This document shows positions 1 through 9,570 of a stretch of 64,000 nucleotides of DNA, one piece after another. The DNA comes from Euptelea pleiosperma (lineage: Eukaryota; Streptophyta; Magnoliopsida; Ranunculales; Eupteleaceae). Every line of letters begins with the position of its first letter. Position 1 is the first letter of the stretch. A model generated the notes under the pieces. That model was not told the DNA's origin. It ran no database searches and saw nothing but the letters and a program-made list of their open reading frames with translations. Position numbers and translations under genes: made by a program. The stretch covers positions 14,033,702-14,097,701 of the forward strand of contig CM068545.1 in NCBI GenBank assembly GCA_035048495.1, in the 5' to 3' direction.

Positions 1-436
1 GTCAGACTTCACTTACAATGCAAGATGAATATACAAGGTGACATAACATGAGTAAGAGCCGTAAAACTAGAAGAACTTTGAGACAACACTTTAAGAAACA
101 GCAATCTAATTTCTGCAGAAAGTTCTCTTATCGAAGAACTTCTCTTTGTCCCTTTTTTCTTGATCTTTTCTTGGCCTTTTTAAATGAAAAAGCAAAGAAA
201 TGCTCCTGTTCTTTGATTCAGACCATGTAACTAAAGTAAAATATGAGTTTACTTTAAGATAGCGGTTATGGGTTCTAGATTTTCAAATTAGATGAGGCAA
301 TTACCTACAATGAATTTATTAGATTGTTAATTTTACGCTCCGAGTCTTTTGGGCACAATGGATTTTTAATGGTTGTTTGTCCTTTCCTGCGGTAGGTATT
401 TTTTTTTTTTTTGAAGAACCTCTACTGGGGGGGGGG

Positions 437-868
437 TCAAGTACGGAAGCTATACAACTGAAAAAGAGTGTAAAGGAGAGCAACAAATAACCAAAGCAGG
501 CTAGACTCTAATATACGGGTACCGTTCTTATCCAAGCGAAGAATGCCAATCAGATTATGGGGGACATTCTCTCCAATCTCCATATAGGATTTGTTAAGAA
601 ACCCCAAAAGGACCTGCATGTAATCCGCTGCAGTATTCGATTCTCTATAGACACGAGTTATAGAGAAGTCAAATTCTTTAAGAATCTCCATTATTTTCCA
701 CTACCAAAGTTTTAGAAGCCAAGAAATAAAGACAGGCCTAGTAATCCAAGACACCACTAGCTCAAAGTCTGACTGGATATGAACTTTATGGAGACTAAAC
801 TTCTCTCGAACATTAATCCCATCAAAAAGAGCCCTCAACTCTGCAAGATTATTTGTACCTTTCCCACA
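437..868 (-). pseudogene. LINE RNase H-like domain fragment
   Basis: Read on the minus strand, this stretch encodes the plant RNase H-like domain found at the end of LINE reverse transcriptases: an N-N-L-A-E-L-R-A-L start, an I-Q-S-D-F-E-L segment and the V-Y-R-E-S-N-T-A-A-D motif. A TAG stop at 701-703 interrupts the frame, so it cannot be expressed as one protein. No reverse transcriptase domain is visible beside it. It is a decayed retrotransposon piece, not a host gene. Confidence 0.65.
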
Positions 869-880
869 ATAGGTGGTGGA

Positions 881-1510
881 CTAGTTAGGCTTAAAAGTCA
901 TTTTATGTCAATACTTTGGAACTATTTTTAGGTCGAAAATGATTTTTTTTTTGTTTTTTTCCATTTCACAAGTTTGATTGATAGGATTGATGCAATTGTC
1001 CAAGATGTGATCAGCAAGCATGAAGTTCTGATTTTCTGAGTAGCATATGTCTAAAATGTGTGGGGCCAAATCCATTATTTGAGCAGGCCGACCTAACCAT
1101 AGAAATGATGGGCTGGGAAGGACATGGTCTAGGTTGTGGGTCATTGGGTTGGTCCAATACTTGAGCCCATTAAACTCCAAGGGTCCGGCTGGATATGGGT
1201 CAAGTCAAGTAATAGTAATTCACTAGCTAGAAGACGAAATAAATGGGAAGTTGTAGTTTCTTGTATATATGGAGATTGGAGAATGATAGTTAGGAAAATG
1301 GTAGTCAAGCATTAGAAGTCTGAGATTTTTTATTTTTTTTAATTGTCTTAGAATTTGTTTAGCTACCCATTCGAGGTCTTAGAATTTGCCCTCCTAAAAA
1401 CAACTTTGCATTTTGAATGAAAGCTTGGCTTCTTCGTTACTTGCTACTAGGAGCGTACATACCTTCTAGTACACTGATTAATCTCTATATATTGAAGCTC
1501 TCGTAGGGGT
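881..1510. other. Intergenic, no recognised feature
   Basis: AT-rich sequence with no ORF I recognise. A minus-strand 90-codon frame at 908-1180 has no domain and looks like chance. Confidence 0.5.
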
Positions 1511-1519
1511 GGGAGGAAC

Positions 1520-1906
1520 CATGGTTTAAAAAACGGCCATTATAATGGATTCAGACCTCCCCCATTCCATATTATGTACTGTTTTTAATGTTCAGAAAAT
1601 AACGGCCGTTATTTTTGTTTTAACTGCCATTATTTTCTTTTATATAATTAAAATAACGACCGTTATTGTTATTTTCTAAGAAAGTTTGTGAAAATAGAAA
1701 TGCCTTTTATTTCCGTTATTTTTTTTATTGAAAGTTTGACATTCAAATTTTGAATTTTATAGCCGTTTTTTTTCTCCATTATTTCTGTAGTCTTCCGTTA
1801 TTTTATGTTTTCGCCCCTGAGCATTGTTCGTTGTTAATAGCCGTTATAACGGAAAAACGGTAACGCCCACAGTCCGTTATACCGTTACAACGGCCGCTTA
1901 AACATT
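1520..1906. mobile_element. MITE, ACGGCCGTT-rich family, 9-bp TSD
   Basis: Ends are CATGGTTTAAAAAACGGCC on the left and an imperfect inverted match ending TTAAACATT on the right. The interior is full of AACGGCCGTTAT-like repeats. The same 9 bp, GGGAGGAAC, lies at 1511-1519 and 1907-1915, which fits a Mutator-type target duplication. A second copy lies at 59829-60090 and a degenerate one starts near 46778. Confidence 0.75.
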
Positions 1907-1915
1907 GGGAGGAAC

Positions 1916-3160
1916 TGCCAAAGATGAAACCGGGATAGCAGAATGAGAAATTGAAGGAGTCGACACACATCAGATCTTATGGGCTCTTCTTTAATCTTGA
2001 AGAAACCCAATCCTTCTACGTTCAAATCTCAACGCAACATGTCAACAAAGGTGTCTTAAGAAACGTCACATGTCAACATTAAAGTTGATACTTGGCGTAA
2101 TTAACACTAAAGGAAATCAACTCTAAGATATCTGATCGCTTAATCGCTTTCTTATTCTTTGCCGTGGAGGAGCAACTTTACTTCATCCTCGTCTCCAGAA
2201 GATAGAGAGATTGTGGGTCCAAATCAAACTCTATAAGCATCTCATTAAAATACTTAAGCTGAGGTTGAGTGTTCCGATATAAACTATCTTGATGAGAGGG
2301 TTGAGCATTAGCCGAAGAATGAGTATCCGCCCTTTTCCTCTTTGGTTTGGGGCTAGAAGATTTTTTTTTTCTTCCATGCTGGTGGTGGAGGAGCTGGATA
2401 TAACATTGCTGGATTTAACCCACCATCTTACGAAACTCCTCATCACTGGGCCAACGGTCAGAGATCATGATATTAAAATGTTAAAATCTAATGGATAGAA
2501 ATCACTGAATGTTTATGTATAGATCCATCAAGAGGTGGACCAGACATCCATAAGGTCAGTGGGCCATAATGTGCTCGACGTGGCAATTTGGGTGAGAGGC
2601 ATCTAAACGTTTTTTGTTCTTATTAATTGTTCCAATCCACCAACTCTTGTCGCTTTAACTCTTATCTCTTTAATTACTTAAAAAAAAAAACTCTTATCTC
2701 TTTAGCAATAAAATAATCAAATAAAGAAATAAAATAAAGATGTGGAAGAACTCAATTCTTAATTATTCTGATTCTTTCCCCACTCGGGTTCCTGGACTCT
2801 GAGTTTAAATTAAAATTTTAGGGGGTCTCTGTCGTCCAGTTGAGAAGATAAGCCAATATGCAGGCAGACAGTCGTTGAGAAGATTCATAATTTCATACAA
2901 TCAAGTGGTTAGAATTGTCCTGATGGATTGAAGCTTCTTAAAACTATCTTCCATCCAGGAGGTGATCCACTGATTTAACAGTCCAGATTAATGGATTGAG
3001 TCGGGGGTGGGTCAGAGTCATACAACCAAATAATAATAATACTAAGCCATGTAATATTAACCAAATGTAAAAGAACACATACGACACGGACTACAAACAC
3101 CAACCAAAGTAGTGGGCTGATGGTGAACTCTCTTTAATTAACAAACAAAAAGCAATAAAC
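1916..3160. other. Intergenic with a MITE-arm relic
   Basis: No gene seen. About 2410-2590 holds one arm of the common MITE module (hill of GGTGGACC, ACATCCATAAGGTCAGTGGGCC), without a clear partner arm. The last few hundred bases lie downstream of the KFDV-only gene and would hold its 3' UTR and terminator; I see no distinct signal there. Confidence 0.4.
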
Positions 3161-3167
3161 GATGCCT

Positions 3168-3866
3168 TTAGTCTATGCGGAGCCCATCGATGATCACTTT
3201 TCCTGTTCTTGGGACCAATGTCACCACTAATTTGTCACAGTCTTCAGCCCCGATCTCCTTCACCATGAACGTTATACCCAGCTCTAAGCTCCCCTTTGGT
3301 GGATTCCTTCCGACCCGTATACGGGCCAGATCCACCAAGCTACCTGCGAACGCACCGAAGTCTGGACCCACCTGATCTCCATGCGGCTTCGCAACATACA
3401 CGTCGAATCTGATCGGCTCATCGCTCGGAATATCGATCCCATCGACTACAAGGATCTCCACCGGTTTCCCATTCTTCGATTTCTTCTGAGATTTTTTGGG
3501 CCTTGGGACTAAGGCCCGTATTGTTGAGTTGAGTAGCCGCGGCTGGGATCCGAACTCGACCACCTTCTGCATTTGAGACGCTCCATCGGTTGGAGCCCCA
3601 GTGGCCATTATCACTTGGCTACCAATACCGGCAGCGACGCCGACGCCAGTTAATCCTCCCAAGCCAACGAGGATGTTTCGCCTATCGGCGATCCACCTGT
3701 CTTCTCCTTGTATGTTTTGTTGCTGGTCACACGATATATCAACCGAACGATGCTTCTTAGTAGTGGTTACAGTGCACGGCCTCGCCTGTGTTTTTGGGTG
3801 ATAGTTGGAGTTGTATCGGAGAGGAGATGCATAGGAGGTGAGGCTTGTTAGAAGGGAGAGAGACAT
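3168..3866 (-). CDS. Tat-targeted stand-alone PPO KFDV-domain protein
   Basis: An uninterrupted 232-codon, intronless ORF. Residues 1-60 are Ser/Thr/Pro/basic-rich like a chloroplast transit peptide. Residues 61-90 carry twin arginines (RR 62-63), a Gly/Ala/Val hydrophobic stretch and a small-residue site (MATGAP) like the thylakoid Tat signal of PPO. From about residue 93 the sequence aligns with exon 2 of the 50220-53679 PPO: EFGSQPRLLNSTIRALVPRPK, then IRFDVYVAK (RFDV 153-156) and DKLVVTLVPR. The six-histidine tyrosinase domain, the DWL domain and the intron are absent, so it cannot oxidise phenols. In full-length plant PPO this domain covers the active site and keeps the enzyme latent. 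A free lumenal copy might bind or stabilise PPO in trans, but that is inference. It could also be a young deletion product not yet decayed. An upstream out-of-frame ATG at 3948 would overlap the start if transcribed. No strong TATA box is visible. Confidence 0.75.
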   Translation of the reverse strand: MSLSLLTSLTSYASPLRYNSNYHPKTQARPCTVTTTKKHRSVDISCDQQQNIQGEDRWIADRRNILVGLGGLTGVGVAAGIGSQVIMATGAPTDGASQMQKVVEFGSQPRLLNSTIRALVPRPKKSQKKSKNGKPVEILVVDGIDIPSDEPIRFDVYVAKPHGDQVGPDFGAFAGSLVDLARIRVGRNPPKGSLELGITFMVKEIGAEDCDKLVVTLVPRTGKVIIDGLRID

Positions 3867-4178
3867 TGGCGGTGGCTTCTGGTTTCAGAGATCTAGTCGT
3901 CCCTTTAAAGAAGTCGAGAACATCATAAAAGGTATTATGGACCGACATAAAAATAGTAAAATAATAGTCTTTGGAAAGATATTAATAAGAAGAGAAGCTG
4001 AGTTGCTGTAGTGGGATTGCTACACCACATGGGTAGCTCCATTCTCGATGTAAATGCTATCCTTTACCTCTAAAAAGTAAAATGAATGTTGGGTACTCAT
4101 CATTGTTAAAATGGAACAGGTTCTTCAACACAATTTTTTTGAAGCCGCGGGATTTTAGTTCAAAAAATTTCTCCTTCA

Positions 4179-4356
4179 GAGTAAAACTTCTATCACACGA
4201 AATTGTAAATCACATAATCACAAGCCAATGAGTTCTCGGCACGTACACAAGTGCTTTGCAACGTACCATGTGCTTTTGCTTTTTAGGTGTACGTGCCGAG
4301 AACTTATTGGCTGTGTTTGTGTGATTTGCAATCCCATTGCGACAGAAGTTTTACTC
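4179..4356. mobile_element. MITE, GAGTAAAACTTC family
   Basis: Short element with near-perfect arms: left end GAGTAAAACTTCTATCACA, right end the complement ending AAGTTTTACTC. Inside is a long palindromic pair around GTTCTCGGCACGTACAC. Flanks TCTCCTTCA (4170-4178) and TCTCCTCCA (4357-4365) match at 8 of 9, the expected MULE-type duplication. A sister copy sits at 54998-55178. Confidence 0.85.
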
Positions 4357-4488
4357 TCTCCTCCAACTCCTACCGAAAGTTAAAAGGAGAAAGCAGCAGT
4401 AGGCCTAACTAAACTAGTACTCTGTCTATTGCACGTGGCATTTATCGGTGTCCAGCTCGAGCGAAAAAATATTTAGCCATTTCGTGAC

Positions 4489-4769
4489 GAGTAAAACTTC
4501 GATGACAGGGCCATCGAAGGAGATGACAGGGCAGCAGATCACGGATGACAGGGCAGCAGATCACGGCACTTGGATTTTGTACCAGCGGACCACCTCGTCT
4601 TCATCACCCACGTACACAGGTGAGTGTTTTGGCAAAAAACACTGGAATACTCACCTGGGGGTACGTGTGTGGTGAGGCCGAGGTTGTCAGCCCGTACAAA
4701 TTCACGTGTTGAGATCTGCTGCCCTATCATCTCCTTTGATGACAGGGCCCGATCATCAAAGTTTTATCC
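4489..4769. mobile_element. MITE related to the GAGTAAAACTTC family
   Basis: Left end GAGTAAAACTTCGATGACAG pairs with the right end near 4710-4769 (ATGACAGGGC...AAAGTTTTATCC). A 22-bp piece (ATGACAGGGCAGCAGATCAC) is repeated in tandem inside the left arm near 4521-4566. Flanks TTTCGTGAC and TTTCTTGAT match at 7 of 9. Confidence 0.65.
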
Positions 4770-4919
4770 TTTCTTGATGAGTGACCCTATCCACTGATTT
4801 TAGTATTATATCATAATTGAGGGGCCTAAACCTAGTTCGGAACGGCCCGAGAAGCTCCCCTGTGCACGAACGATAGGCTATCTCATCCTAAAGTATAAAA
4901 TTTAAATGCACGAACCAAA

Positions 4920-5560
4920 TTATCTTTCAAATTTGAAATACCCCTACAATTTGAAAAAGTTGGCCAACTCCCGTGACATCTATATTAACAATTTTTTTAA
5001 AAAGGCGAAAATGTCAATTTTCTTCAATCCTAGAACAAGACGTGGTTTGGGATAAAACCCAACTCCAAATCAAATGGTCGTGGTAGAGAACCAGCCATGA
5101 GACTTTGGTATGTTGGCTGCCCTACACCGGTGACTAACCTACTAGAGTCTCGTGGGCAGCCAACTATCATTCTAATGAATACTTTTAAGTCTAAAATCTT
5201 GTTTTATATATGTTTTCTTAATTAACAACATTGAGTTTTTAAATTGTTTATTAGAATGGTGGTTAGCCAACTATGAGACTCTGGTAGGTTGGACACTTGT
5301 GATAGACAGTTAATTCATTAGAATCAGCCCACCGTCTATCACAGTTGTTCGATGTGAAGATGGAGTTTTAGCCCAAATCCACATTGTCTTGTTCTAAGGT
5401 TTAAGAAATAGGCAATTTTGTCATTTAAAAAAATTATTAGTCAATTTGAGTCAACAACAGTGGTAAACGGTTGATTGGTCATGGGATATGTCAACTTTTT
5501 CAAATTGTTGGGGGAATATCAAATTTCAAAGATAACACGCTGGGATATGTCAAAAATTCC
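4920..5560. mobile_element. Inverted-repeat element relic (GGAATTTTTGACATA family)
   Basis: Two arms around 4960-5160 and 5270-5530 are inverted copies: AAAGTTGGCCAACTC, a GAGACTCTGGTAGGTTGG-like segment and a CCAAATC/GATTTGG segment recur in opposite orientation. The right end, CAAAAATTCC, matches the terminus of the better preserved copy at 48117-48845. The left terminus is eroded. Confidence 0.55.
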
Positions 5561-5940
5561 CAAATATAAATTGATAACACATGTATAAAATGTCTACCTT
5601 CGCTACACACGCGTGACACGAGCCTATGCACCAGTGATAGTTACAAACAAGACACGATTCGCTGGCCCAGAGGACTTCAAACTTTGAAGTATGAAGTCTA
5701 CCCACCCAAAATGTCTGACACGTTATCCTTTAACCCAACCGCGTCAAGCCATTGGTTAGTGGTTAACAAGGGGACTTGTCAGATACGTTCGGAGAGGGAG
5801 GCTAGCGAATTTATTCCCAGAAAAAACGTACCATATATGATGATAAGAATGAATTTCCCCTCACTAATCACTAGATTCACTACTACGCACTTACAGCGGT
5901 GTTCCCGAGAGTCAATAGACAAGTAATAGGGGCATTTATG
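5561..5940. other. Intergenic with half of a TTCGCTGG repeat
   Basis: From about 5655, ATTCGCTGGCCC, AACTTTGAAG and CCCAAAATGTCTGACACG match one arm of the family found at 52247-52440 and 61893-62085. The second arm is not clear here. No gene is seen. Confidence 0.45.
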
Positions 5941-6104
5941 TCAAATCTGAAAAAGTTGTGTTGACGAAATGATGTCAACAAATTCTCCTGAAAAATCAAT
6001 TATTTATTTGAACGAGAAATGATGTCAAATCTGAAAAAGTTGTGTTGACGAAGTCAACAAATTGTCCTGAAAAATCAATTATTTATTTGAACGAGAAATG
6101 AGAA
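5941..6104. repeat. Two-copy 84-bp tandem duplication
   Basis: The segment beginning TCAAATCTGAAAAAGTTGTG at 5941 recurs at 6025. The second copy lacks a few bases (AATGATGT) but is otherwise nearly identical, so this is a recent direct duplication. Confidence 0.85.
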
Positions 6105-7204
6105 GGAAACGTTGAAAAAGAAAATAACTCAGTTTTATAATAGATTATCAAAAACAATTAATTAATAGAAAACTATGAGCAATGTTCTGAGGATGATACT
6201 GTAGCATCATCGTCCTTATGCTAAAACCATTGGATGTTCTTTTGAAATCTGTGTGGCGGCATTTGGCATTCATTCAGTAGAATCTCAAAGACCATTGCGG
6301 TGGCTTAAACTTTGGGACAGTATTGTCCTTAAACGATATTAACACTCCTCTTTCTAGTTTCTATGCACCTGATTCACGTAAGGGTCGAGATCGAGGGACA
6401 GATCTAAGCCGTTGATTTATTCAAAATCGGACGGTCTTTACAGAAATCCAACTGGCGACCACTTTTCTTTTAATGCCAAGCAGTTCAACGTCAAGCCGAC
6501 GAAAGACGTTTAAAAAAAGCGTACGAGGGTCTATGATGCATTAATGAAGGCTTCACGTGTCGGTCACTGCACGTCTTCTACCACACCTTGAAAACACACA
6601 CCTAGGTCCTACCTCTCTCTCTCTCTCTCTCTCTCTCTCACTAAAACCCTGTTAAGTGCAATCATCGATCGCCGCTGCAACAAAATTCCGGCAAATCTTC
6701 TTCATCCATCCGATGAGTTTTGCCGTTTCTGTTCATATCTTCCCACTTCCAACAATAACAGGGATAAACGTCTAGGGTTAGGGTTTCTTCATCGTTTCTT
6801 GCTCATTGGGTGAAGCTACTATGCCCGGTCTGCTTTTATACTTGGAGCAAGCGGCGAAATTTTCAATCTTCTCGCATAATCTCCGTTTTCAATCGTCGTC
6901 TCATTCAAGCTTAAATACTTAGGGGTCTTGAGCTAATTAGGGATTCCTATGTTGCGGAACAAAGAATCTTTTGTCCAGGTTTTATTTTTATTTTTTTCGA
7001 TTTATGTAATAATGAAGTTACAGATCATTGATGTAAAAGAGAAAGTTTGTATACTTGGAAATGAATCCTTAAGTTAAATTTCTTTCCACTGAAAATTTTA
7101 ATGATTTTTGCCGGAGTTATCCTTGATTTCGCTGGTGTGATAGCTGCTTTGTTCCATTGAAACTTGGGCTCTCTTATGAGCTCTCTTTGTTCCATTGAAA
7201 CTTG
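6105..7204 (+). promoter_or_regulatory. Promoter / 5' UTR-like stretch (candidate)
   Basis: Around 6600-6980 the plus strand looks like a plant transcription start region: a CT dinucleotide run (6612-6638), AAACCCT and TAGGGTTAGGGTTT motifs, and a possible splice donor CAG|GT at 6978/6979. No coding exon follows directly. It may be the untranslated leader of the small gene at 8286-8705, with the NPF fragment lying in its intron, or a leftover of a lost gene. This is inference from composition only. Confidence 0.35.
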
Positions 7205-7315
7205 GGCACTTGCTACCTGACATCCCTCATTGGAGCAGTCCTGGCAGATGCATATTGGGGAAGATACTGGACAATTGTAGTGTTCTCCACAATTTATAGC
7301 CTCATAAATATAATG
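7205..7315 (+). pseudogene. NPF (NRT1/PTR family) transporter fragment
   Basis: A 37-codon open stretch reads [19 protein letters not shown] followed by [16 protein letters not shown], a strong match to the third/fourth transmembrane region of plant nitrate/peptide transporters of the NPF/PTR2 type. Nothing of the rest of the roughly 570-aa protein is visible on either side. Just before it, CTTTGTTCCATTGAAACTTG occurs twice (about 7149 and 7188). It is an isolated gene fragment. Confidence 0.75.
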
Positions 7316-8285
7316 AGAAATCACTTTTATATTCGTTTAATTTCTTGATCTGCTGTTGGAGAAATTGCATTGCATATGATGGACCTGAAATCCATCATCC
7401 TCAATGAAGTTTACCTCAATGGTAATGAACCAGAGGATCTTTACCTTCTGATTTAGAGATGAATATTGGACGGCTAAAAGAAACAAGGATGCAATGCAGG
7501 CAGAAGGTTTGGTAGAGACCAAAAACGAAGAAGATCAGACTTCCAACTTTGTGGCTCGGATAAACAATAACCACCCAATTCCCACCACAAGCAAGGGAAC
7601 TGGTCCTCCAAGAACCTTTGAACCCTTAACTCTGTTTCTAACTTAAAAACAAAATGTATATTTCCTCTCCATCCATTTGTTTGATTTTCTTGTCATTGAT
7701 TTATGATCAGTTTCATATGTCTTTCAAATGCATCACCAAAGATGAGTGAGAAGGAACACCACCCCCCCACACAAAAGAGTTGCAGGGCAGAGAAGAAGAG
7801 AAGACGTGCAAAATCCGACATGTGTAGACCTATTTAAGGATATTTGGGAGAGAAGCCAAGGGAAGAGTCTCCGGCTAAGTACAACATAGTCCTTCAATCT
7901 TCCTTTCCCTTCTTTTTTAATCTTTACTGTGATTGTAAAATGTTAGGTCAATTGTCAAAGATGGGAGCTTCCACTTATTTATTTTTTAATGGTAGGTGAA
8001 AGTGAAACTTTGGCCCACGCTGTATGCATAGGTGGCTATTTATCCACCACAAGCCAGCAGATTTTTTTCCCTGGTTGAATGATCAAGACCATCAAATCGA
8101 TCAGGATATTTGTGATGGACAAGAAAGTGCGCCCCACCATGACAGAACAAAGAAGAGGAGTCAAGAAAAAGGTTATTTTTCTAAGAAGGCGGCTGCCTTG
8201 GACGGACATGCGAAAGTCTTGTGTACATAAAAGCCTCATCGTCTTCCACTTCTAAGTGCATCCTCAATCTTTCAGTCTGTGTGGC
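7316..8285. other. Intergenic upstream of the small gene
   Basis: No gene recognised. CATAAAAG at 8226-8233 is a possible TATA-like element about 55 bases before the ATG at 8286, close for a normal leader. Confidence 0.35.
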
Positions 8286-8705
8286 ATGAACACTTTGGTA
8301 AGAAACACGAGCTTGGCCTTCAGCCGGCGAAATGATTACTATGAAGTGTTGGATCATCAAAGTGGGAAAAGGCAGGGAGAGGATAATCATGGTCGAAGAA
8401 CATCATCGAAGAGAATTAAAGAACAGAAACACGTGATGAGTTCTTACAGCTATAGACGTGACCGAGCGAAGAAACGGCAAATTTTCCTCCGCAGCTACAA
8501 CTTATCATCCATTGAAACCCCTTCACAGTCCGCGTCTCTGAGACTAAAGAAGGCGTTTGTGAAGGTGAAGTCGGCAGTAGTTACTATACTAGCCTTTGCA
8601 CGAATAGATTCGTTAAGATCGTGCGGTATTAACGGGCCACCAGTTCTTTGTGCTTCCTCTCCAAGGTCGGTCCGGACGGTCATCCCTCGTGTTGTCCCCG
8701 TATAA
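8286..8705 (+). CDS. Small uncharacterised intronless plant protein
   Basis: A 139-codon ORF. I start it at the second Met (MNTLVRNTSLAFSRR) because this resembles the start of a family of small plant proteins of unknown role; the frame extends to another ATG at 8256. The middle is strongly basic: YSYRRDRAKKRQIFLRSYNL (about residues 53-72) followed by LRLKKAFVKVKSAVV, which suggests nucleic-acid or membrane binding or a disordered protein. The end, SLRSCG...CASSP, keeps a Cys pair. There is no signal peptide, transmembrane span or known enzyme motif. It could be a diverged duplicate. The family resemblance is from memory and unproven, and no function is proposed. Confidence 0.5.
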   Translation: MNTLVRNTSLAFSRRNDYYEVLDHQSGKRQGEDNHGRRTSSKRIKEQKHVMSSYSYRRDRAKKRQIFLRSYNLSSIETPSQSASLRLKKAFVKVKSAVVTILAFARIDSLRSCGINGPPVLCASSPRSVRTVIPRVVPV

Positions 8706-9184
8706 CCTTCACCTCTCTCAGCATGATCGCTTGCTGAATACCGAGTTGAGCAATATATTTGCAGACCGAGTGGTACCGAGTTGAACTTGTTCGGCTTTAC
8801 TATTGTTATTGTCATTGATTAGAATCTTTAGATTAGGAAGATAATTGTATGGACTCTACGCACAACGGTTTATCTTCAAATTTGAAAAAAATTTAGATGC
8901 AGATCGATCGAGGACTTTGAATGCAGTCGATGCAGTGGGGTCTAGTGACCCTACATACCTCATTTTTCGGGCCCACTAACCGTATGGATGTTCAGCCCAC
9001 CCCTTGGTGGATCTATATATGAAAAATCAGTCTCTTGATTTTCTCTAGCCATATATTTTAATACTATTTTGATTGTAGCCATTGGATTGAAGCATGTTTT
9101 TTGCATATTTTTTGGGAACTTAATCCAACAGCTAGAAATTATCGACCAAGCTGATTTGTAGTATGCTATCCACCAAAATTTTTG
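8706..9184. other. Intergenic with an old MITE relic
   Basis: About 8975-9175 contains both arms of a decayed common module (GGGCCCACTAACCGTATGG, later GCTAGAAATTATCGACC) but no clean ends. Confidence 0.45.
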
Positions 9185-9570
9185 GAGCAAGACTTGCCCG
9201 ACCACCCGTGGTCAGGTGCTACCTGACCACTCACAATATAAGCCACGTAGAAATTAATTAGAGGACACTGACCGTATAGATGTTTGGCCAATCCCTAGGT
9301 GGACCTACAAACCCAAAATCAACCTGATCTGTGATTTCTAAGCATTAGTTGAAGTCATTTTCGTTGGTTGATCTTAGCCGTAGGAATTTGAGAATTATTT
9401 ACCATTATTTACGTATAAAGATCCAACGGTTTTGAAATCACTAATCAGGCTGATTTTTGGTTTGTAGGTCCACTTACAGATTGGTCAAACATCTATACGG
9501 TCAGTGTCCTCTAATAAATTTCCACGTGGCTTATATTGTAGGTGGACGGGTGGTCGGGCAAGTCTTGCTC
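9185..9570. mobile_element. MITE, GAGCAAGACTTGCCC family
   Basis: Left end GAGCAAGACTTGCCCGACCA is mirrored by TGGTCGGGCAAGTCTTGCTC on the right. The arms carry the common inner module (ACTGACCGTATAGATGTTTG, GTGGACCTACAAAC). Flanks AAATTTTTG (9176-9184) and AATTTTTTG (9571-9579) match at 8 of 9. Sister copies: 25270-25619 and a relic near 60420-60757. Confidence 0.85.

Noticed and set aside
1..230. 60-codon ORF at 48-230
   Set aside because: Basic, low-complexity, no domain, no promoter or splice context.
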